Source of the DNA: Chara braunii | Lineage: Eukaryota; Streptophyta; Charophyceae; Charales; Characeae | Direction of reading: 5' to 3' | Assembly: GCA_003427395.1 (NCBI GenBank) | Contig: BFEA01000232.1 | Coordinates: forward strand, 876,929 to 902,684 | DNA length: 25,756 bases | Shown here: piece after piece, positions 1 to 9,200 of the stretch | Position numbering within the stretch: position 1 is the stretch's first letter | How the letters are laid out: every line of letters starts with the position of its first letter | Notes under the pieces: generated by a model | Databases searched by the model: none | What the model was told of the DNA's origin: nothing | The model's input: only the letters and a program-made list of their open reading frames with translations | Position numbers and translations under genes: made by a program

Positions 1-344
1 AAAAAAGGGGCGGGCGCTGACCTCCAAAAAAAAAAAAAAGAAAAGTAATTTTATTGGAATACAAGACTTTTTTCGTTTCGGAATCCGAATAGAAACGGTA
101 CATGTTGTGTTCTAATGCAAAGTGTACGTTGTCTATTCGAGGTGCTATGCTATTCGATGAAAGTGGACCCGCGCCTTTTCAATTTCGAAAAAGGCTTAGG
201 GACGGTGGCCTCCTCTACCTGTCCTACGCGTTCCTGGCCCTTGCAAGGCCCCAAAACCTCAAATGCCCACGCTCCCGACGACCACCGTTGAAATTTGATG
301 TTGAACGTTGAAATGTCTCAGGGGGGAAAAGCGCATCCCTGACG
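1..344. other. non-coding flank with poly-A tract
   Basis: This stretch opens with an A-rich start (A run around 27-39), then mixed-composition DNA. The short open frames in it have no recognisable domain and overlap on both strands, so I call no gene. It may be intergenic DNA or the eroded edge of an older repeat; nothing decides between these. Confidence 0.4.
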
Positions 345-620
345 GGCTGCGAACTTCCCGATCCCGACCCGGCTCCCTCTTCCCCCACCTTCTTCCTGCC
401 CGCCTACCCAACTCCCTCCTCCGACCCCGACTCCCCCGATTCCCCCCGGATCCCCAACTGCGCACCCCCACCCCGACCTTCCGCCCCCTCCGACTTTCGC
501 CCGATTCTTCCCCGAACTTTCTCCTTGCCACGCGCACCCCGCGCGAGTTCCGCACGATCCCCCGCAACGAGCTACACAACTTCCCCCCCCTACGCGACTT
601 TCCCCCCCACGTTCCCCCCT
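345..620. other. strongly C-skewed pyrimidine-rich tract
   Basis: The plus strand is dominated by C and T with repeated C runs of 4 to 9 (for example near 587-595, 602-608 and 613-618) and little G or A. An open frame (308-730) runs through it, but its product is only proline, serine and arginine low complexity, as expected from C-rich DNA, so I do not call it a protein. The minus strand carries the matching G runs and could fold into a G-quadruplex. Whether this is a promoter, a 5' leader or just low-complexity DNA cannot be told from sequence. Confidence 0.5.
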
Positions 621-672
621 CATCACCATCACTATCATCATCATCATCGACATCATCATCATCGTCAATCTA
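621..672. repeat. ATC/CAT trinucleotide microsatellite
   Basis: Imperfect repetition of ATC (CATCAC, then runs of ATC broken by CGAC and CGTC). The interruptions indicate an old or stabilised microsatellite. It directly follows the C-skewed tract. Confidence 0.85.
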
Positions 673-1725
673 CCCGTGCAACCCCCTTTTTTTAACCCTA
701 CCTACCACGCTACCACCCAATCAATCATAGATAGGATCGCTCCGCCCTCAATTTACATAAAAACTAATTTATTCCTTTATTTATTATTATTATTATTTGT
801 TTTTGTTTTTAGAACTCATTTGAAATTCATGTAAATTCGAAATACTTAAGTACCTCTGAGCCTGTTTTTGCCGACCCTGAATTTCACCGCGCTCCAAGTT
901 TTGTCGAGTCTGGGTACCACTCCGTTTTCTTTCTGGTACTCTCACGGAAAGAACAAAAGAAAACAAAAAACAAGAAGAAAAGTTGCGGCCGTGAACCTCA
1001 GAAAAGAAGAAAAAAAAAGAAAGGAAACAAAGCTTTGGCCGTGATTGCAGTCGTATACATTCTTGGAAGTGGTAGTGTGAGTGTGCCCTCAATGAGGGCA
1101 TCTCAGCCCCGTGTCCAGGTTGTCATATTCCAAAAAGAGAATAAAAGGGGAAAAAAACGGGCACATGGATCCGGCCGTGAAAATGGCTGGATACATTCCC
1201 CTAAGTGCCAGTGTGATGAGCCTTATAATCCTCTGAAAAAACACAACTTGAGCAAATCACGGACAGCTTGAGAAATTCATGGACAGGGGACTCATAAGAA
1301 ACACACAACCAAGAAAAAAAAGAAAACAATAACATTCAAAATGTGACCGCCTTACCTATAAGGTGCATTATGTGGAGGAAGATTGTGAGCACGGCCTCCT
1401 GGACTACCGAGCCCGACATCATTGCAGTAGAGAAAGCAATTTTTTTTCCCCTTTTTTCGTTCACTCGCGGCAGTATAAAATTCAGATTTATGGGACATTG
1501 CCGATCTTGTGTCCAACCCCCGAAAAGTTCGCGTACTGGCCAAGACATCGTAATTTCCCAACACTGGACGAGGTATTGGTGGTTTAACCATCTTTCTCGA
1601 CATTTCTTTTTCAAAAATATTTTCTTTTTCGAAAATTTCAAAAATACGTAGGATTAATCATTCTTTCTCGGCATTTCTTCTTCGGACTTCGAAAACAAAT
1701 TTAATTAATTCTTTTTCAAAAAATT
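673..1725. other. AT-rich non-coding flank of element A
   Basis: AT-rich and purine-rich DNA with TTA repeats (about 775-800) and A/G-rich stretches (950-1030). I see no protein domain in any of the short open frames. Two kinds of short repeat stand out: the octamer GGCCGTGA at 987, 1037 and 1173, and an imperfect duplication of a TTTCTCG(A/G)CATTTCTT block at about 1590-1612 and 1662-1682. This is the sequence into which element A was placed, or an older decayed repeat. Confidence 0.5.
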
Positions 1726-2777
1726 TGTGAGGATTGAGCCCTCAAGTAGGGGCCTTGCCATGATGTACATGTTCTGGGCTAAGGCCCCAGCAAGCCTAGT
1801 GCCCGCCCTAAGTGTAGGCGGGCCAGCAAATCAACAAGAGCCCTCTGTGCCAACATTTCACGAAGTGGGGTCTATACAGTTGCAGCACGCTAGTTGGTTG
1901 GAGTGCACCGAGTCTCGGATTTCAGCAAACGCTGAACTGCCCAAGGCCTACGAGTTAGTTAGGCCCTGAGCACTCGAATGTGAGGCCGACAATGCATGCT
2001 GGGTAGAGAGGCCGAAAATGCCAAAGGGAAATCAGCCCACTGTCTGAATCTGGCCGCAGGCCTTGATGAAGGAGGCGCAACTGCGTTGCCCCGGGGCCCA
2101 AGTGTACCGAGTTGGCTTCAGCCTCTGGGCCCCGGTCACAGGCTGAAGGGAGGCCGCCCACACGCTGCACTGACATATAGGCAAGCAGGGCGAGGCAGCG
2201 GGCATCTTGGCCAATGCTGGCATATGCGGGCACGCTGCGCGGATGCAAGTGTGCAGCGCTATGCAGAGCAGCGCTGCGCTAAGACAGAGCAGGCCAGCGC
2301 TAGGCGGTAGGGCGCTACCTGCGTGCAGGGCACTGGCGGCCATAGCCGGGCCGCATGAGGGTGCAGGGGAGGTGAGGGCGAAGGTGGTACTTCGGAGGTG
2401 AAGGGCGCTGTGTGGGTAACAAGGGAGAGTGTGGGGAAGAGGACACGTACCTGGTGATGGTGGAGGTCTGCATTGGTGTTGACATCATCACTCGCTGGTA
2501 GTCAAGTTGTCTGGTTGCTGTTCATTGCTGTAGTTGTTGGATAGGATGTAGAGTAGATAGGGCGCCTGGCGCCATTCACAAGAGAGATCTACATTTGGGT
2601 TATGTTGTTGGTGTTGCCCTGATGGGCATGGACATTGACTCACGATTCTTCTGTATCATTCTCAATGGGATGGTTACTCGGTTCCATGTGCCATCTGCTT
2701 TGGCTCTGAATACTTGGACTTCAGTGTGATTTTGCATTCTGGATTTCTGTGCTTCGTCCATACTCATGTTCCTTGCA
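1726..2777 (+). repeat. 5' LTR of element A
   Basis: The start is set at TGTGAGGAT, which matches the start of the LTR of element E; the end is the CA three bases before the primer site. About 1052 bp, close to the 1030 bp of the E LTR. Internal stretches also match E, for example 1788-1830 against 24402-24445 on the minus strand, and a GGGCGCC..GGCGCC block near 2559-2572. No second copy of this LTR lies on the same strand in the window, so the left end rests on homology with E rather than on a matching 3' LTR. Confidence 0.7.
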
Positions 2778-2780
2778 ATT

Positions 2781-2792
2781 TGGTATCAGAGC
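2781..2792 (+). promoter_or_regulatory. primer-binding site (tRNA-iMet type) of element A
   Basis: TGGTATCAGAGC is the complement of the 3' end of plant initiator methionine tRNA, the usual primer for minus-strand DNA synthesis in plant LTR retrotransposons. It sits three bases after the CA that closes the LTR. Confidence 0.85.
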
Positions 2793-3890
2793 TGGTTTGA
2801 TCGCCACTTACCTTTGGCACGCTGGCGTTGTACAGACTTGGTGCGTTGATGATGCTTCTTCGCAGTGGGTACTTGTGACGCCAGGCTACACTAGGTGCAC
2901 GCCCTGGGTAGAGAGGGGTGCACCGGAAGGCTATTGACGACATTATTAGTCGTGGGATACAGCGGAATGTTTGATTGGTGATGAGAGCATGCTGATGTGG
3001 CATTGGAAGGTGGCACTGCATTGCGTTGTGGGTGGTACCGAGGTCCTGACCGGTCATCAAATGCAACATCAGCTCAATTGGTGAGAAATTTGTGGTTGGG
3101 GGCAGCTATCTCCAGGTACGTTGTTCCCTTACCTTATCTACTCTCTCAATCTCTTCTTACCGTGAGGAAGTGAGTCCAACTTGAGAGTCCTCTCTTTTGG
3201 TGAGGTGTCATGAGCGGGCTACCTTGAGAGACGACAATCTTTCGGGAAGCATACTGGAAGGAGAAAGGGTGGTGCCTCTGAAGGGCCATGGTCGAAGCAC
3301 TTGGGTCACGGTCACCATGCCAACCCACAGGGAGTAGTACACGCATGTGATGGCTGTTGTCCTGTTTGGCACTTGCTGCGCTGATAGAAGTTGCTCCGGG
3401 TGTGCCAGCCCATGACAGACGCTCACCAGACCGTCTATAAATATTTCTGGTTGGGAGTTCATTGTGAATCTGGTTGTGATCGTCGTCTTGATTGCGACGT
3501 TATATAATTCCTGAAGAGATGGGGGCGCTCTATAAATCCCTCCTGATCCAACTGTTTACACAACCATACCCATCAATCATACATTTGCTACATTGTCTTT
3601 TGTACCTTTGATTAGTTGGTTGACGGACTGCTAACCTCACAGACAGATTAGTGTAGGACTGTTGTATGCTACCATAGCCAGTTCTAACTAATGCTGCTGT
3701 AAGTGAACCAATCAGGGTGCATCTAGACTATGTAGACAATATGTGTGAATGTTGTAGACATGCCACTTGATTCGGTATAGTAGGATGCTCGTCGGACACA
3801 ACTATTGTTAGAAAATTAGGTGCCGGTCAGATACATGTTGTGGTAGGATTCCACTAGGGGATTCTAGTGCAGAAACTATCTGCCCAACTA
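2793..3890 (+). other. untranslated leader of element A
   Basis: About 1.1 kb between primer site and gag ATG with no domain-bearing open frame. It would contain the packaging signal and possibly promoter-downstream elements. A small self-complementary pair, GGTGCAC at 2894 and GGTGCACC at 2917, is the only notable structure I saw. Confidence 0.6.
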
Positions 3891-5749
3891 ATGAGTGGAT
3901 CAGATCCTGTTGATGATAGAGCAGACAATAGAAGACTTACACGTGCAGATGCACTAAGGGTTCCGCACGTGTTCAGGACCTTGGACGAGGGAGAAGAAAG
4001 ACGGCTTCGTGCCGAACGTAGAGCCCGTGCTCTAGCAGCAGGACTACAGGAAGCAAACAGAGTAGCAAGAGAGCGGGCAACAGCAGCCAGAGCAACAACA
4101 ATGGCTAACGGTACCAGCTCTGCTACGTCATCGTCTGTGTCCTCGTCAGGGAATAGTGGGACTCAGTTGGGAATGTCAACGAGTTCTACAAGTTCCTCGG
4201 GCACTTCCGGTTCAACAGGGTCTAGACAGTCTTCTAGTCAAATGGCGGGCTTGCAGTTCAGCCCGTTGACCGCGCGTGAGAGGGAGCTCAGAGAGATCCA
4301 AGAGGTCGAGAGGCTTCGCCAGCAGTTAGAGGAGGATCTGAAGAAAGCAACCGATAGAGAAAAAGAGATAAAAAGTAGAGCAGCCAGACTTGATACGTTA
4401 GAGGCTGATAAGGCTGCGTTAGAGGGATCGGACGAATCAAGTTTGTCTGACCCCTTGAAAGTGTTGAGGGACAACATGTTGTCACTGCATGCGCATGTAG
4501 ACAGCAGGATGGACTTCATGCAAAGCACTTTGGACCAGATCCTGGATGCATTGACAAAGCCAGGATTCCGGCCACCAGCACAATCGCCGTTGCCGTTAAC
4601 GGCGATGTCAGGTCCCTTTGCCGTACAAATTGGCACACAACCAAGTGGTACGTCTGCAACAGCCGCACAGACTGTTGCATCTTCTTCTTCGGGTCCAGCG
4701 GTGGTTGCTACACCACCGCAACAGACTAGTCCACAACAAGGACAGCCGCAAGGTCAATGGTATCCAAAGACCCCAATGAAACCGCCTCTTGCCTTCTAAG
4801 GCGAGAGAAAGGACGAAGAGCTCAACACATGGTTGAGGACAGTCCCAGTTTGGGTGAAGTCCAAAAGGACCTTGCTTGAGGATGAAGTGGTAACTGCGGC
4901 GTCTTACCTAGAGGGTAAGGCAGCCAAATGGTTAGATGGTGTAGTTGTGAAGGCCGGGTATGGGCGACGCATGGCGGATTGGGCTAAGTCATTGACTTTA
5001 GACCAATTCATGGAGATGGTAGAAGCTCGATGGCATAACCCCCAGGAGGCTCAAAGGGCCATTGATGCCATTAACAAACTTGACCAACGCAAGTTCAGGT
5101 CAGTTAGGGAGCTTACGACTACCGTCGAGAGACTGATCCTCATCCCAGGCATCAACTACAGTGACCAGTTCCTCTTTACCATGTTTGTTAGGTGTCTACC
5201 TGAGAACATGAGGAACTTACTAACCAGTGAGGCACGCACTGAGTACCACTCATTTGAGACATTGTCTAGGAAAGCCTTAGACCACGCTAGGCAATGCTCA
5301 ACCCACCTCAGGGAATGACGCAAAGAAGAAGAAGAGTCCTCAGGAGTGGAAGAAGAAGGGGGCGAAGTTGATGATGGTTGAGTCTGATGGGACTCAAATT
5401 GAGATTGATGAGCTCTTTGACCTGATGGACTACTCAGAGTATGACGGCGAGGAGGTAGTTGAGGGTAGCACCCTTGCCGCGGTAGTAAAAACTAAGGCAG
5501 GTGGGCCGAGGGAAGGGCCAACCTAGGAGTCAAGGGAAGGCCTCCTCCAATCAGACCAAACAGTCTGAGCGGGTAAAGGCAGGTCTTGATCAAGACGTGT
5601 GGCGTGACCGCCGAATGCGTGGCGCTTGCATCAACTGCGGAGAATACGGACACACGCAGTGGAAGTGTCAGAACGCTAAGGTTACGCAAAANGTTGCTCC
5701 AAAAGTAGGGACAACCTATTCCCAGGCTTCTAGCTCGGGAAACGCGTAG
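3891..5749 (+). pseudogene. gag: element A gag (broken)
   Basis: Gag builds the virus-like particle and binds the element RNA. I choose ATG 3891, because the open frame upstream has no ATG and begins just after a stop. Order: charged N-terminus, Ser/Thr/Gly-rich linker (about 4100-4250), a Glu/Lys/Arg-rich coiled coil (about 4265-4440), a Pro/Gln-rich stretch, then the gag core (about 4800-5290; LEGKAAKWLDG, ARWHNP, PGINYSDQFLFTMF). A TAA at 4797-4799 interrupts the reading frame exactly at the entry to the core, and the same frame resumes after it. The frame then shifts near 5306 (the continuation reads GNDAKKKK) and again near 5510 before the zinc knuckle. The frame closes with TAG 5747-5749; the protease frame starts right after. 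One N lies at 5692. Confidence 0.85.
5627..5668 (+). other. CCHC zinc knuckle of element A gag
   Basis: CINCGEYGHTQWKC has the canonical spacing C-X2-C-X4-H-X4-C of the retroelement nucleocapsid knuckle, which binds the genomic RNA. It lies between the gag core and the protease, where it is expected. Confidence 0.93.
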
Positions 5750-5754
5750 GGCCA

Positions 5755-6477
5755 GTGGAAGTAGTAGCGGCTTCTACTCAAGATGAAGTGGGATTGATAC
5801 CCTCCTCACTTCATGACAAAGCCGAAGCTAATGACTCCTTAGTCACCCCACAGACACAACTAGACCAAACTATGCCATGTACGTTAGATGTGTCTGAGGC
5901 CTTAGAAGACTTAGAAGGTGAGTGGTCAAACAAGGATCCTCGTGAGTCTTGGGTGGCGCTAAAGAAGGGTCCTAGAGGGGAACATTTCGTGGTGGAAGTG
6001 GATGTAGGAGGCCGCAAATGTGGAGCCTTCATAGACAACGGATCCACGCAAAATTACATAAGTCGCGATTGTTTGGAAAGGCTGCACCTACAGGACCGGG
6101 TACGGCACCTTAGTAGACCAGTAGCATCTACTTTGGCCAACAAAGAGCGCATGATTATCACAGACTACATCAAGGACGTAGTCTGTACCTTCTCCTATGG
6201 AGGAGGAGAGCTTAACCATAAGATCTCGTTCTTGGTTAGCGACGACTTGCCATTCGAAATGTTGTTAGGCATGNACTACCTCNAAGTTGCTAAGCCCCAG
6301 TTCGACTGGGATAAGAAGGTGCTCAAGCANAAGTTGCCCGATGGCCGAACTGTCAGATTGACTAAGTTCAAGGCCAGCCGTATTGTAGATACCTATGGTT
6401 GCTTGTGTGCATCAGCGTTTTACAACTATTACAAGCAAAACAAAGAGGAGGGTATATACCTTGTTTTTGTCTCTTAG
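5755..6477 (+). pseudogene. element A aspartic protease region
   Basis: Retropepsin-like domain that would cut the Gag-Pol polyprotein. The catalytic loop is read as AFIDNGSTQNYIS with the aspartate codon at 6034; the usual D-[S/T]-G is here D-N-G. Downstream the LPFEMLLGM segment (about 6250-6275) corresponds to the second conserved loop of the fold. N bases at 6274, 6283 and 6330 mask three residues. TAG at 6475-6477 ends the frame, but the same frame continues into the RT ([10 protein letters not shown]...), so this stop is a nonsense mutation or a readthrough site. The D-N-G form is either inactive or a lineage variant. Confidence 0.8.
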
Positions 6478-7364
6478 AAGGGGGAGGCCGTTAAAATACC
6501 CCCAGAGATAGAACGCGTCGTTGCCAAGTTCCCTGATCTGTTCGAGGAGCCCATAGGAGTTGTTGATAGGGAAGTCGTCCACGCTATAGAACTCATTCCA
6601 GGGAGTAAGACCCCAAAGGGAAGGATCTATAAGATGGCTCCTGCCGAGTTAGATGAACTTCGGAAGCAACTCAAGGAGCTGACAGAGAAGGGATGGATTC
6701 GGCCTAGTACTTCCCCTTACGGATCACCCGTGCTATTCGTACCGAAGAAGGGGGGTACTTTGAGGATGTGCATTGATTATAGAGGCCTCAATGCCATCAC
6801 AGTGAAAAACGCAGAGCCTCTACCTCGCATAGACGACCTATTGGATAGAGTGCAGGGATGCAAGTACTAAACAAAGATAGACTTGAAATCCGGATATCAC
6901 CAGATCGCAATAAGACCTGAGGACCAACACAAGATAACTTTTTAGACTAGATATGGTCTGTATGAGTTTGTAGTGATGCCTTTCGGTCTTTGTAATGCGC
7001 CGGGTACATTTCAGCACGCTATGAATCGGATCTTCCATGACCATTTAGATAAGTTTGTCGTGGTCTACTTAGACGACATTCTGATCTTTAGTAAGTGTGC
7101 CGAGGAGCACGCACAGCATGTTGAGACAGTTCTCTCACTCCTGCGACAACACAAGTATAAGGTGAACTTAGAGAAGTGCGAGTTTGGCCGTACTAAGATA
7201 CTATACTTGGGTCATGAAGTATCCACGGAGGGGATTAGGCCGGAAGATGCGAAGGTGGCTACTATTCGAGACTGGCCACGACCTCAGACAGTCACCGAGG
7301 TCAGATCATTCTTAGGAATGTGCGGCTACTATAGGAACTTAATCAAGAACTATTCTCGCCTGGC
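6478..7364 (+). pseudogene. element A reverse transcriptase (truncated)
   Basis: Same frame as the protease. RT motifs in order: [48 protein letters not shown], then YLDDILIFS with the catalytic Asp pair (about 7066-7083), and YLGHEVSTEG. Nonsense codons stand at 6868-6870 (TAA, just before the first catalytic Asp block) and 6943-6945 (TAG, where related RTs have Gln). The frame continues through LGMCGYYRNLIKNYS and then runs into sequence that belongs to minus-strand element B at about 7364. RNase H is absent. Closest relative in the window is the RT of element D. Confidence 0.92.
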
Positions 7365-7917
7365 GAGGGCCTTCCGTCCCTTTCGCGATGGCCTGGCCTC
7401 AGTGGGCTCAGGGTCCCTCTGCCTCCTGCTCCTCAGGCGCTTCTCTACTCTGGGCTAGGGCGGCTCCGGCCGTCGGAACGCCTCTCTCAAGTGCGTCCGG
7501 CAACCCTCCCAATCTCTGGCCATATCCCTAATCTGCCTCGCCAATGGCCTCTCTGCTTTCCTGGTCCATAGGGGTAACGTTCTCGCCCACTCATCCCTCA
7601 ATATGCCCTGATTATGCATGAACTGCTCGAACGCGGGGATGAACTCCTCTGCATTCCCAATTTCCAGGCGAATCGGTCTGCCGTCAGGTCCCACATGGGC
7701 TCTGCGAACCTGCCAACTCCTCTTAACCTCCCGATTGCCTGGGTCATGGTCCAACCCATATGATCTGCATACCCCAAGAACTCATCCAGGAATAACTCAA
7801 TATCCCCATCGTCATACACCGGTGTACTCTCTCGGTGGTGAGACCCATGCCGCTCGTATCCTCCTGATGCTCCCTACGGCCTTTGTGGCGGTCGTGCCCC
7901 CCTCCCTCCTCTTGGCA
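7364..7917 (-). pseudogene. gag: element B gag, N-terminal part, downstream of integrase
   Basis: ATG at 7917 (minus) reads MPRGGRGARPPQRP, then an in-frame TAG (about 7873-7875), then continues in the same frame into YDDGDIELFLDEFLGYADHM, a typical gypsy gag opening ('fill in the field, find the target region' N-terminal helices). Near 7695 the frame shifts; the gag core continues as GPDGRPIRLEIGN, EEFIPAFEQFM and DWEGCRTHLREAF, then an Arg-rich tail (about 7364-7455). It ends at the junction with element A. It would have formed particles; with one stop and one frameshift it is a pseudogene. Its position, starting 169 bp after the integrase stop on the same strand, is odd for a single LTR element. 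Confidence 0.75.
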
Positions 7918-8086
7918 TGGCAGTCTTCGCAAAGTCAGACCTGCACAACAGGCGAAGGAGACAACAGGCACACATTGGGGTAAGCAAATAGTCGGTAAAT
8001 GAGCAAGCTTAGGTCAGGCCAAGCACATACATCATGCAATCTTTCTAACCTGCATACCCCTCTATCCTACTCTAAGGGAAATTAGA
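7918..8086 (-). other. integrase-to-gag gap of element B
   Basis: These 169 bp on the minus strand contain a purine run (AGGATAGAGGGG, about 8055-8066) that looks like a polypurine tract, followed by TATGCAGG, and just before the gag a pyrimidine-rich stretch ending TGTTGTGCAG. Two readings fit: a very short LTR of roughly 100 bp (TGCAGG ... CCTGTTGTGCA) shared by two head-to-tail copies, or a small intron with GTATGC donor and GTGCAG acceptor in a leader. No ~1-kb LTR can fit here. Confidence 0.45.
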
Positions 8087-9200
8087 TTGTTTATCTCACC
8101 CCTTCTCTCGCCACAAACTTCTTCAGCCTTGTTCCTGACACCCAGTCCTTCCATTCTGTCCCATTCAATTCCTCAATCTGATACGCGCCGAAATCTCTGC
8201 ATCGCACAATCTGATAAGGACCCAACCACCTCTTGTCAAGCTTTCTGGACCACCGCTTTTCCAAGGATGAATCATATAGGAGTACGACGTCCCCAACTGT
8301 GAGGGTACTTTCCTTACTCGAGCCGACTGGTCCCAGCGAGCCTTATCATCCATACGACTCCTTTCTACTTGTGTTGGACGCTTCCTGAATCCTTTCCTCA
8401 ATCACACCCACTTGCTGTGCTCGAATGTCGAGCAATTCTTCGAAACACAGGTTGACCTCTAAATCCTGACGCCTCCAAGTCTTTAGGAAGCTCTCGATTG
8501 GGAAGGTAGCGTGTCTCCCGTACCATAGTGTGACCGGTGCGTATTTAGTGGTCCTTTTTACCGTAATATTCTCGACAAAGAATCCTGCCCTCAGATACCT
8601 TGGCCATTGATTGGGCCTACCTTCACTCCATTTGGCCAACAGGTTCGTAATGGTGTTGTGTCCTCTTTCCACTGGAGCATTTGCCTGAGGATGCGCCGCC
8701 GTGGTGTAATTAGCTACTACACCGTACCTTGACAACAACTCTTGCACCTCCTGGCAGGTGAACTCCGATCCTTTATCCATTACGAACTCTTTGACAAAAG
8801 GGTGACGCAGGTGGTACTCCTCGATGCAGCTAGCCAAGACTGGCCCAGTCTTCGTACGAATAGCCCGCCCATCCACAAAGCCAGACAAGTTATCACGCGC
8901 ATCGAAGATGTAATTGTAGCCATGATCTTCGAGGGGCATAAATAGCAGGTCGAGATGTACTACGGCCCGTACTTCCCTTTCCAACCTTGGATGCAGCGGC
9001 TCTCCCGGCCTCAGACGAGATTGCTCTTGACAAGGTACGCAGGACCGGCATAACTTACCAACCATCTCCATCATCACATCCCAATAATATAGCTCACTTA
9101 TCTTGGCATATGTGGCAGTAAGTCCTCGATGTCCTCCCGCAATGTCGTCACGAAGCGCAGCTACAACATCAATCTGGCGGTTCCTGCCGCATACGACTCT
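8087..9200 (-). pseudogene. element B integrase
   Basis: Inserts the cDNA into the chromosome. Zinc-binding part: LRDDIAGGHRG and CRSCVPC; the position where the first zinc histidine is expected reads Arg. Catalytic core: VHLDLLFMPL, then MDKGSEF, then NAPVERGHN; the second Asp and the Glu are 35 residues apart, the DD35E spacing. The main open frame (8346-9077) extends upstream in the same frame to about 9200 (VVCGRNRQIDVVAAL), where a frameshift separates it from the preceding linker. Downstream a stop near 8346 and a frame change break the C-terminal domain, whose end (WVSGTRLKKFVAREG) can be followed to TGA at about 8085. There is no chromodomain. Confidence 0.88.

Larger units (their letters stand above)
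1726..7364 (+). mobile_element. element A: 3'-truncated Ty3/gypsy retrotransposon
   Basis: Order on the plus strand: LTR (1726-2777), tRNA-iMet-type primer site (2781-2792), about 1.1 kb of leader, gag with CCHC knuckle, protease, reverse transcriptase. It stops abruptly soon after the RT, in the connection before RNase H, where minus-strand gag sequence of element B begins (about 7355-7376). RNase H, integrase and 3' LTR are missing from the window. In-frame stops at 4797, 6475, 6868 and 6943 and several frame changes show it is dead. The LTR resembles that of element E, so both probably belong to one chromodomain family, though the 3' part that would carry the chromodomain is not here. Confidence 0.88.

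Noticed and set aside
308-730. 140-codon plus-strand open frame, Pro/Ser/Arg-rich
   Set aside because: Its composition follows directly from the C-rich DNA and the ATC microsatellite; an equally long minus frame exists over the same bases and no domain is visible.
1955-2401. Overlapping GC-rich frames around 1955-2401 on both strands
   Set aside because: They lie inside the LTR of element A and have no recognisable domain; GC-rich DNA lacks stops by composition.
4238-4636. 132-codon minus frame over element A gag
   Set aside because: A shadow of the gag reading frame: the plus-strand frame has coiled-coil and gag context, the minus one only Ser/Leu-rich low complexity.
7364-8086. gag at 7364-7917 as part of element A
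   Set aside because: It is on the opposite strand, in a different gag family, and element A already has its own gag upstream.
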